Shown here: positions 21,617-30,637 of the stretch, in pieces
How positions within the stretch are numbered: the stretch's first letter is position 1
Layout of the letters: the number at the start of each line of letters is the position of its first letter
Assembly: GCA_013176395.1 (NCBI GenBank)
Contig: JABMLP010000006.1
Span: forward strand, 868,001-932,000
Reading direction: 5' to 3'
DNA: 64,000 nt
Origin: Venturia oleaginea
Lineage: Eukaryota > Ascomycota > Dothideomycetes > Venturiales > Venturiaceae
Position numbers and translations under genes: made by a program
The notes under the pieces: generated by a model
The model's input: only the letters and a program-made list of their open reading frames with translations
The model's database searches: none
What the model was told of the DNA's origin: nothing

Positions 21617-23433
21617 ATGCCTGGAGCTAGCAAATCACAGTTAGGAATCACGGCCGAGGAAACCACTCCTCTTCTAGCTTCTACGTTGGATGGTACAGCA
21701 GCTCGGACAAACGAGGTTGACGACGCCGGCAATATTTCAACCACGGATGCGAACGAGGACGACGACGAAGGCCTACCCTTGGATTTCAAACAAATCTTTT
21801 GGGTCTGCTTTGCACGCATTGCTGATCCCATAGGCATGTTTTGTATCTTCCCGTTCGTGCCATCAATGGTCCGAAGCATGTCAATACCAGAAGAGGAAGT
21901 TGGCTTTTACACAGGGTTAATCGAGTCCATGTTCTCCGTTGTACAAATGTGCACCATGATCTTCTGGGGCCGACTTGCGGTACACCATTGCTCTACTTTA
22001 GGTATTTGCTCTCAAGACTGATACCAGACTAGGATAGACACGGCAGAAAGCCTGTGCTCGTCATTTGCTCTGCTGGAATCAGCGTCTTTGTAGTTCTGTT
22101 TGGAATGAGCAGAACGATCTGGCAGATGATTTTGTGTCGTTGTCTGGCTGGACTTTTCTCAGGTTCAGTTATGTATGTCTTCTGATTGTCCCTTCTCATC
22201 AACATCCGCTAATAGGGAGTAGAGCTATCCGCTCCATGGTTACTGAGCTTTCAACGAAGAGGACTCAAGCTCGTGCATATAGCTACTTCGCTTTTGCCAG
22301 CAACTTGGGCATATTCTTTGGCCCTATGGTCGGTGCCCTCGCGAACCCTGCCAGGCAGTACCCGAAGCTATTCGGAAGTATTAAGTTTTTTCAAGACTGG
22401 CCGTACATCCTACCCACTGCAGTGGCTGGTTCCATCTGCGCGATAACCTGTCTGACTAATGTTCTCTTCGTCAAAGAGGTATGTACAATAGATTATCATC
22501 GTTCGACGCACGAGCTAACTTCGCCTGAAAAGACCCTCAAGAACGAAATTAAATCAGAAGAGTCCACAACAGGAGATGAGGCCAGGAAACCTAAGGCTGA
22601 GCTCTTGAGTTCATGGCAGATCATCAAGTCTCCCGGCGTACCCATGGCTATATTCATCTTTTGCTATGCAGGCTTCTTAGGCTTCGCTTTCACAGCAGTT
22701 GCTCCAGTCTTCTGGTTCACGTCTGTTCAGAACGGTGGCTTTGGATTCGCACCAAACATGATTTCGCTCTTCTTCATGATCAGTGGGTTCTCTCAGGCTC
22801 TGTGGCTGTTATTGGTGTTTCCACCATTGCAACATCGCATTGGGACTGCCAGCGTCCTGCGCTTGTGTGGTATAGGGTGGCCTCTCTTCGTCATGACTAT
22901 GCCGCTTGGAAATTTTCTTCTCAAGAAACAATGGATAGCTGCTTTCTGGGCCGTTTCGATTCCTTTTCAAGTTGGCGGCTCTGGTATCTCTATGGCATTC
23001 AGTGAGTCAAGACAGCTTTCATCAAAATATGAGTATGATTTTCTAACCACACATAGCTGGCGTATCTCTTGCTTTGAACGATGTCACGCCAGGTTACCAA
23101 AATCTTGGAGGGCTGAACTCTATCGCTCTCACTTTCAGTAGCGCAGTTAGAGCTGTCACACCTGCCTTAATCTCTAGTCTCTACGCATACGGTGTCACTC
23201 ATCAGCTCCTAGGAGGACAATTTGGTATTGTTATCTTAGCATTAATTGCGGGTGGCTTCTGGGTCGCCTGTCAGTTTCTGCCGAAGCAAGTCGACGATAA
23301 ACCCAACGACAGGAAGAAGGATGAAGAGCAGCAAGATGAAGTAATAAATGAAGGAAGTGGCGATGCTGCAAGAAAGTCAAGGAATAGCGAGGCACGACCT
23401 TTATTATCAAATGGAAAAGCTTCGTGTGATTGA
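21617..23433 (+). CDS. MFS transporter (DHA / ZIFL- and YCR023C-like), 535 aa, 5 exons
   Basis: The exons are 21617-21979, 22033-22172, 22220-22478, 22533-23001 and 23057-23433. Removing the introns (53, 47, 54 and 55 nt) rejoins a continuous reading. Splicing intron 1 creates the signature loop-2 motif GRLADRHGRKPVL. The hydrophilic N-terminus carries ETTPLLA (a dileucine-like sorting motif) and an acidic run before helix 1. The helices continue through ALISSLYAYGV and the last segment GIVILALIAGGFWVACQFL. The C-tail is charged and ends ARPLLSNGKASCD. This subfamily contains fungal vacuolar or plasma-membrane drug, metal and organic-anion carriers; the substrate is unknown. Intron 3 is 54 nt with no stop in frame, so its retention would add 18 residues without truncation. 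Confidence 0.9.
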
Positions 23434-24356
23434 AATCGGCTGATTTTACTATACAAGCCGACAGGACTCTGTAGTTAAGATTGTTTCCAAAAGAGGCAGC
23501 CAATTGCTCGAAATGCTCACCAAAATGTCCTTTTCATTTGTCATGATCTTAATTCGCGAGATAGTGACAATCGAATATCCGAATGTCGGAACGCTTCCTC
23601 TTTTGAGATGACCTCGGCAAAGGAATTGGCGAAAACCCCCATATTCAAACAAAACACGAATACTACAGTAGTTGTAGATACATAGGAATTGTTTTCAACG
23701 TCCAGACATGGTCATCTAACTCTGACATCGACTTCAATGCGCCTTTCGTGCACGCATCCCAGAGATTAACAGACTTCCCGAGAAATTGAGGATCACCTGC
23801 GGCTATACGTAGGTAGCATTTTCATGTTGATAGACTGGTCGAGTTGGACTCCAACTGATACTCGTTTAGTTGAAACATTGAATCTTCTTCAATCTTCATG
23901 AAAATCCTTGGGCATGATCAATCCGGGAGAGAATACGAACCCCTGTTGGTACAAAGCTTAGGGAAGACATAACTGCCAGCGCTCAATGTTACTCGTTCCA
24001 TCGTAAGACTCGGACATACATATATCAATATACACGACGCTTGACAGCACATCCGCAGGTATTTATCTTCGAGGTTTGGATAAACGATGGTTCTCTCATT
24101 TCACTGAGTAATTGCATCATTGCATGGGTGACCTCGAGAAGTTCTTGGGCGGATGGATTTCGAAACATGCCGGCATCGATTTTTTAGCCCTGGCGATCAC
24201 ATCTAATTGCTTCGCGATCCATTAACACACCCGGTTCAACAGGAAGTTGTAAAATGTGGGGTCTTTACACAAGCCTTTCCGACATCGAAGGCTCTGTTCG
24301 ACAGTTTACGTGCCCCCCTCTCGCTCTCTTCAGGCCTGGCTATTATTCCTGGCAGC
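23434..24356. other. intergenic, nothing recognised
   Basis: No credible gene is found on either strand. The last 150 bases precede a signal-peptide gene and are CT-rich. Confidence 0.4.
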
Positions 24357-25792
24357 ATGAAGCTCGTGGCAGTCGTTCTCGCGGTATCTACATCGGTAGC
24401 TGTCTCTGCGAATGCATTGCCAGAGGTCAATCGGGAGAATGCAGCAGCGAAAAGTATGATTTTTGGAGCTCTGGGGTCTGGAGATGCTTTGGCACCATGC
24501 AGGTGTGCGATCCCACGCGAATGCGGCACCGTGACCAATGTATGGATGGATGGGCGGCCTCGACGTTGACTACAGCTAACGAGGCCAGAGTTGCGAATGC
24601 TTTAATAACGCTGCGGTTTCGTGCTGGGTACAAGGCGGGCAAAATTGTCGACTGGACCTAACGGTAAGCTTACTTGAGCTGAAAAAAATTGATTCTGGAA
24701 GAAAGCTAATTACGAAGGAAGAATTGCGGAGCGCCGAACTCTCCTCCTACATCCTCCAATAGCGAATTCCCGCCATGTCTAATCGCTGCCGCCTCGAGCG
24801 TCAATCCACTGCCGCCCTGTGCAGCAACTGCTTCATGCCGCAAAATGGATAGTAGCTGTCGAGACGGGCTTTTTGGTGGATCTAATTCATGCATTGGCAT
24901 TTGTGTGCCTAGAACATTGGTAGCAGGAGGCCAAAGACAGCCTGCTCCAAAGGCTCCAGCACCGATTCCAAAACCATTGGCACAAAGTGGACCTACGTGG
25001 TCGCGGCCTAGCAAACCGAACACCCAGCCTGCAGGACAAGCAGCGCCACCAGGTCCAGATTGGGGCACGCCAGGAGCACTGCCAGTTGCGTCTGCTCCTG
25101 GTCCAGCAGCCCCGCCGTGGAGTCCTCCACCCGTCTCGAACCCTCAACCAGCTCAAAGCCAGCCTCTACCTCAACCTGGTGAGTCTCAACTATTATCTTG
25201 ATCACGTAGAGGCTTTGGAAATGCGCCGTCTCGACTATGGCCACGCATTTTGTCATAAGATATCGCGATTTCAGAGCATGCACTGACCGCATTCATTTTA
25301 GCACCTGAAGCCCCGCCTGCTCCCGTTTTCTCTGGTAAGTTCTCAGCTGCCCTGTCAGATACATCAAGATCTCGCGATAAAGTCTTGCGCAAACTCTTGA
25401 GGACTGGCACAACTCGCGCACTCTGTAGTAGCCTGTACTGACCTTTTGTCAAGCCCCAGCACCCCAAGCCAAACCACCAGCTCCTCCTCCGCCTCAGGCA
25501 CAACCGTCATTCCCAGTTCCCCCCTCAGTCGTAGCACAGAACGTAGGCGCTTGTCCGGGCACCATCAAATGCCCTGGGAACAATGTTTGCAGTCCAGATC
25601 CGATGAACAAAAGCTCTTTTCTTTGTTTCCAGCCGTTGGAACAATGTGCTGGCGTGCAGAATCAACAGTGTCAAGGAGGCAAAAGTTGTGTGGCTGACCC
25701 ACGAGTTCAATGGTAAGTCTACGATCAGTCGGCAGTACATACGCTAACAACGGCTTAGCAAAGGGCAAGCATGTACAGGGCTCTGTGTGTAA
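24357..25792 (+). CDS. secreted two-domain cysteine-rich protein with Pro-rich linker, 346 aa, 6 exons
   Basis: The exons are 24357-24539, 24589-24663, 24722-25178, 25302-25334, 25454-25712 and 25759-25792. Introns are 49, 58, 123, 119 and 46 nt; the first and last have GCTAAC branch sites. Every junction keeps frame and keeps cysteines in register. The signal peptide is MKLVAVVLAVSTSVAVSA. The N-domain (to about residue 125) has 14 cysteines (PCRCAIPREC; SCECFNNAAVSCW; CRKMDSSCRDG...CIGICVP). A linker of about 120 residues is rich in Pro/Ala/Gln. The C-domain has 10 cysteines and ends CQGGKSCVADPRVQCKGQACTGLCV, a pattern I know from many uncharacterised fungal secreted proteins (CxxGxxCxDDPR...CxGICV). 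The end of the N-domain repeats the same motif loosely. It is presumably a wall or apoplastic protein. Confidence 0.75.
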
Positions 25793-26451
25793 CAAAGAGT
25801 GTAGTGATGACTTAGAGAATAGATATGCATTACGATCATATTTTAGGTCTACCATCTTGAAAGCATCCGATTGCTCAAGACCGAAGCAAGTGATGATTTG
25901 ATCGACGTAGTCTTCGAGACGTTGGAATGTTGTACATTGTCCACTGGATACCGCAGGCATCTTCGATTGCAGTGGGAAAACCTGAAGTCTCCGTTTGCAG
26001 AAGAGTTTCTTGCTAATGCCATTGTTGAGCAGGAGTATGTCAGAACACCATGAAGACAGGAGCAATCCTTAGGCAATACATGAGCGAGCAGATGAGTCCT
26101 GAAGTGTGATATTAAAAAAGAACAGACTGGCTTCACACAAGAAAGACATTCTACGAGTCTACAACAACTCACGGCTACGCTATTGGGCATATCGGTCCCT
26201 TCCTCGGCAACATTCCCTCCGTATCCCGGAGCGCTATGTGCCATACACTCAGCACCAGCTCATATCACTGCATGGATTAGGTTCCAGGGCGAAGAGGCTC
26301 CACCTCAAACACCTTTTAAATCATCGGCAAACCTGGTGTCCTGTCCGTTATCCATTTCTCCATCATCCCACTGCCCACTGCCTTCCTCATCTGCCTGTCT
26401 CTTAATCGATCCACTCTCGAAAGATTGGTCATTGAAGACGAAGTTCCTTTT
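25793..26451. other. intergenic between convergent genes
   Basis: Frames on both strands are short and have no family features. Nothing is recognised. Confidence 0.4.
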
Positions 26452-28010
26452 TCATTTCTGAGATCTCAAAGAGTCCAGGTCCAAAAGCGGCTTAAACTCG
26501 TTCCAAGCCGACTCTTCGTCGGCATCGATTTGATTGGCATACCATGTATTTGTCTCATAGACGGTCATCTCTTCCCCACGATAGACCAGCTTATCGAGGT
26601 TTCGGTAAGCGATACCTATCCGTGGATAGCGACGAAGATGATCCCAGAAAGTTTCTCTGTGATGGTGATTCAGTTCAAGCACTTTTCCTATTTCTTTCAG
26701 AAGAGTTAAACCGTGCCGTTTTCTTAGCCAATCTTCATTTTCGGGATCGATAGATATATGGGCCATGATCACCACTTGAGTGTTGATCTTGTGCTTGACT
26801 TCCGTCGAATGCCTTGGCCAGATTTTCCATCTCGCGTTTGTGGGTACGGATACCGTAATGCCATGAATATATGTTTTTGCGCACAGCGATAGTATCTGTG
26901 AACGTCCCTGATCAATAGCTGTTCTATCGCAACAAGCTCGCCATGAGTCTGGGGTGAGACGAGGTCTTTCACAACGTCAAGCTCTCGCATCTGCATGGCA
27001 TGGGCGAGAAGGCCTTTGCAGAGATTTTCCATACTCTGGTAAAGTCTAGCGCCTCTGTTACCTAACTGCTTGATCAAGTCTTTCTCAGTGGCAAAGTAAT
27101 GATGGCCGGTGAGATAAGTTCTCATCTCCTCTCATGCTCTATCGCTTCCGGTTGTCTCGGGCTCGAAGGACCAATTTTGATACCTGAGGGCGTCTGTTGG
27201 CTTGCCATCGAGCACAACCATTCCCAGCTCTCGCAGAGTGTACATGGTCAGAAACGAAAGAGCTCGGTCAATGTGCTGTCCTATAGTTTTCAATACCAGT
27301 AATGTAGCATTGACCCTCCTAGTAGCACAATTGGCAGCGTTGTACCCTTCTACACCTTTCCAGAGGCTAGGAAGAATCTCACACAATATCTTGAGAAGGT
27401 TATCCCACGACGTTGGCCAATCGTCCATTTCGGCCCAATGCATTCCGTTCTTCTGATAATACCATTCGATTGAGAGTCTCAGGGCTGCCAAGGCAGTTCT
27501 TGTTTTCAAGATTGTTTTTGCGAATTGAGCGGCCGAGTCGAAACTGTAAGGAAGATTGTTCAGGAGATGAGCGACTGCTTCGCGTGCCGTGTTGCTACAT
27601 CGTAGAAAACGAACATAGTTTTCCGTTGTGCTATCTCGAATCTTAACAAAGTCGTTCAAGCCTCGAGCGATACACCGTTGTGCTAAGCCAAGATAAAGGC
27701 TCAGCTTCTCCACTTTGATCGTACCATCATCTTCGACATATGCATATGCATCTTTGTTGTCTAGCAAATCGAAAACTAGATGGATTTGGGACAGCCGTTG
27801 GGTCTCCGCAGGATGGTTGTCGATATGGCCAGCTATGTCCCGAAAATGTCTCCTTCTTAGCGCTCCTTGTCCTGGTACTAGCGTACCCTGCTGACCCCGT
27901 CCTTCCAAATACACACGCTCCGCAGTCAGCCATTCGTGTCTAAGTTGACGTCGCGGTTGCTCTCGTTCTTCGGAGCGGTCCGAGGGCGTACTTGACCCAT
28001 TGGCAGACAT
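26452..28010 (-). pseudogene. unknown protein gene with an in-frame TGA and a -1 frameshift
   Basis: From ATG 28010 a 292-codon frame runs to TGA at 27132-27134 (...ETTGSDRA). The same frame continues open for about 80 more coding-like codons (EEMRTYLTGHHYFATEKDLIKQ...), reaching RCAQK near 26875. There the coding character moves to the -1 frame (YIHGITVSVPTNARWKIWP...) and runs to a stop at 26452. A lost A in CAAAAAC would explain the shift, and CGA to TGA the stop. I tested splice explanations around both sites and none keeps frame. The protein is helical and soluble with no known domain (RHEWLTAERVYLEGRGQQG; NAWRL-type helices). If both lesions are real this is a recent pseudogene; otherwise the sequence has errors. 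Confidence 0.5.
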
Positions 28011-28469
28011 GATTGTATGGTTGACTCCTTTTGCAAATGATAGTAAGTGATCTGGTGAAGTTGGTACATGAACGATCTATGGAATAGATCTGTGTTTGAT
28101 GAGATCTGAAAAGATTCTGGAAGCCTAGAAAGCAGCGAAATTTATGGCCGCTGACGATTGCTGGATAGTTTTAAACTCTGATACTGTGACTACTCTTCTT
28201 GATCATTTGGGAAGCTGCCACTTTTTCACAGCAGTGTGACATTTTGTCCGCATGAGGGATAAGTACGTTTTTGATGAAGTATCCGCAGAACGAGCTGTCC
28301 AATATTCCAACGCAGGCACACCGATCAACAAGGCAATCAGTAAACAAACAGTAAACTTTCTTTTCGATACCTTACTCATTGCCATTTCTCTAGGACCTCC
28401 ACTCGAAGATGCACTGCCACTGTGCCAGAATCGCTTCCATGCATGCCCGCATTGTGTACTGTTGTATGA
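28011..28469. other. upstream region, one doubtful small frame
   Basis: A 60-codon minus-strand frame at 28203-28385 has a hydrophobic stretch (FTVCLLIALLIGVPALEYW), but there is no splice or context support. I do not call it a gene. Confidence 0.3.
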
Positions 28470-29160
28470 TGGGATTTAAATGTCAAGTGGCCATATCCTT
28501 GTCAACCCTGCCTCGCATCCGCTTTACAGCAAAAATACCCCTGTGAATCCTTGCGGCAGTCAAAGCATTGTAGGCCCAATAGTCATCCAAATCCCATCAT
28601 ACCACAGAATGTACTCGTGGATGACTTCCGTTGCATGTATACCTGGTACCTACTCGGACATGCAGTGATCCGCACCAACCAGGTATACTATAGATACTAC
28701 GGTGGTAGCTGGGCTATTAAAGGTTAATCGAGACTCCCCTGCCGCCTCCCCCGTCTTCTCCTTCCCAACCCACCTCAATTATAAATATTTTTGTATTCCC
28801 AAGAAGAAACGACGAGGAGAAGATCTAACATAAGGAGGAAAATAAAAATAACAAGGTCTCGTAGAGATATTGCGAGAGAGGACCTTCGTGCACAGGCCAA
28901 AACAGGGATCCTAGTTAACCTCTGCTAGCCCAGCTACCACAGTACACCTCCACTCTTCCAAGCCACTTTCCATTATCATTAGTTATAGACAAAATTCCCG
29001 CGAAATAAATATAGACCAATGGGATGTGGATTAAAATTGCGGGCGAGCTCTGGTTACCTCACCAATCAGTGACATCAGATCTCGAGATTTACATGCTGAC
29101 CGATATATCTCAATCAAACTCGTAAAAATCGTCCTGGGGCGCGCTGGTAGATTCTCGCCT
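28470..29160 (+). repeat. degenerate dispersed repeat, copy A
   Basis: Blocks here recur at 49.1-49.9 kb in the same order. CCTTGTCAACCYTRCCTCG occurs at about 28497 and 49114. GAATCCTTGYGRCAGTCAMA with GCATTRTAGGCCC occurs at 28545-28575 and 49420-49450. CAATCAAACTCGT with TCCTGGGGCGCGCTGGTA occurs at 29112-29152 and 49864-49902. Spacing differs because of insertions, including the MITE at 28698-28944. No coding sequence is seen. Confidence 0.65.
28698..28944. mobile_element. MITE-like element, about 247 bp, inverted ends and TA flanks
   Basis: The left end reads TACGGTGGTAGCTGGGCTAT (28698 on). The reverse complement of the right end reads TACTGTGGTAGCTGGGCTAG. Similarity continues inward through RAGGTTAA. 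The outer TA on each side is what Tc1/mariner/pogo transposition leaves. It has no coding capacity, so it would have to be moved in trans. Confidence 0.6.
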
Positions 29161-29414
29161 TCGCTATGGGGCGGAGCTCTCAGTAACTCAGGTCAGTCGG
29201 TAAAAATATCATAAGTATCTACCAATATCCCTTCATGATCTTCAATTTCTTCTGGTTCACAACAGCCAGCTCCTAATTGGCCGATCTACATCGTTACTAT
29301 CTTCATACACAACAGCATAGCTCAAAAACTGACATTGGGAAAAATACCAACTGGTAAGCGAATAGTAATGGTAAGAAAATATCAAGTAGTATTAATTATA
29401 TATAGGAACGAATC

Positions 29415-29606
29415 ATGCAGCTTACTTCGATTCTCACGGACCTCTTCGTCTCATATATAGGTGTCGAGGCAGATGCCACATACCAATACTGCTGGTGTCA
29501 GAATCGGAACGGCACGAGAAACCAACTTGCTATGAAAGTCGCATGCAACATCAATCAAGGCAAACAGGTTGATCACAACGAGTGTCACCGCTTTGTTGAG
29601 TTGTAA
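29415..29606 (+). pseudogene. small secreted cysteine-rich protein, incomplete
   Basis: ATG 29415 reads MQLTSILTDLFVSYIGVEAD followed by ATYQYCWCQNRNGT..., VACNI... and ECHRF, then stops. C-W-C-x-N-x-x-G-T, then A-C-N, then C-H is the layout of a common family of short fungal secreted proteins. Those usually have one more exon with further cysteines. A GTAAGT donor sits right at the end of this frame (29603), but I find no convincing continuation. The leader is also less hydrophobic than usual. It may be a partly called two-exon gene or a decayed copy, lying just outside the transposon nest. Confidence 0.4.
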
Positions 29607-30335
29607 GTTGGTGTTTTTTCAAGTCCTCGCTTCCATCCGAAGCCGTACATATATGTTCCATGATATCCCTGCGATAATAGCTGTTTTCTTTGGCTGCTAC
29701 AATGAACATAATCGAGCTGTGTTATTCATCCCTTCCATTGCTTTTCTCGTATTTCGAAAGTTCCTAAAGTCTCCTTGCATACATCCCTAGCTAGAATCGT
29801 CTCCACGCAAGCACCTACTTACTCGGACATGCTTTTAGCAAAGCTAATCAAGTACTAGGCATGTTGTTACGGGGAACTCGTTTCTCAACACAGTTGACTA
29901 TGTCAAGACCTTCTTGACACCTGTGTTCTCTTGTTCTGGTCCGTGGGTTTGGGGTAAGGGCAATATCAGTCTGGAAGTACTTACCTTAAGTACCTTCCCT
30001 TGCTCAGGTTCTTTGGAGGCTCACTAGATCCTAGCCGTCCGATGTATCTCCCAATTCAATTGTCGTCTAACCGATTTGATCCTCAGATCAATCCTGAACG
30101 CGTGTCGGTTAGTATGAAGGTTGGGGGTGGGCTTGCTTCGTGTGCATATGACTTGTGCTTGATTGTATCTAAGTAAAAGGTCGTTACTGTAGTAGGTTGA
30201 AGAAGCTCCTATGTGAGAAACATAACATGAGATAACCACGAAGAGAGAAAGGAAAGTCCGTCCAACGTCCTCCCTATATACCCTTCTGGTTCTGGGTGCC
30301 AAGGTGTATTCCCACACCTCTTGGCTCTTCCCACA
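29607..30335. other. intergenic flank of the LINE
   Basis: No gene is recognised. The stretch ends at the left target-site duplication of the LINE. Confidence 0.4.
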
Positions 30336-30348
30336 CTTCCTACACGGT
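30336..30348. repeat. LINE target-site duplication, left copy
   Basis: CTTCCTACACGGT (13 bp) is repeated exactly at 41863-41875, just outside the 5' end of the element. Confidence 0.88.
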
Positions 30349-30637
30349 TGATTGATTGATTGATTGATTTTATCCTACTCGGTTGCAGCCGCTTAATCAC
30401 GCAGCTATGCCCGGTTAGGGGGACTTCATCAGACAGCCGACACGTGATATGATCTACCACGTCCCACTTCGCCCTGCTTACCAAAACAAGACCAGCTATC
30501 CCCTCGATCCCCCCTCTTTTCCCTCAACCACTATTTCCAAATGCCCAATGGCTCTTGTAAATATCGGTTGTTCTACCAGTACATCTGTGCTATCTAGATT
30601 CCGGGAGGCAATGCCTCATATTTCGCTTTCCGTCTAC
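30349..30637 (-). other. LINE 3' UTR and (ATCA)n tail
   Basis: The minus strand ends in ATCAATCAATCAATCAATCA (plus-strand TTGATTGATT... around 30347-30369), a tetranucleotide tail instead of poly(A). A block of about 55 bases at 30396-30455 (GTGTCGGCTGTCTGATGAAG... in element sense) is nearly identical in a distant copy at 62.1 kb, so it may be the site the reverse transcriptase recognises. Confidence 0.75.

Noticed and set aside
4300..25800. A secondary-metabolite cluster (MFS carriers, oxidoreductase, esterase, acetyltransferase nearby)
   Set aside because: No PKS, NRPS, terpene synthase or cluster regulator is present, and housekeeping genes lie in between.
26769..27140. Introns to explain the stop and shift in the 26.5-28.0 kb gene
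   Set aside because: Candidate donors (GTATCA near 27180 and GTATCC near 26855) give wrong lengths modulo 3 or lack branch sites.
28203..28385. 60-codon minus-strand frame with a hydrophobic stretch
   Set aside because: No leader cleavage pattern, no cysteines, no homologous look; it may be chance.
30415..30450. CTGATGA followed by a short hairpin in the LINE 3' UTR, like a hammerhead ribozyme core or a C box
   Set aside because: The hammerhead GAAA after stem II is absent in both copies, and there is no D box (CTGA) at a suitable distance for a C/D snoRNA.
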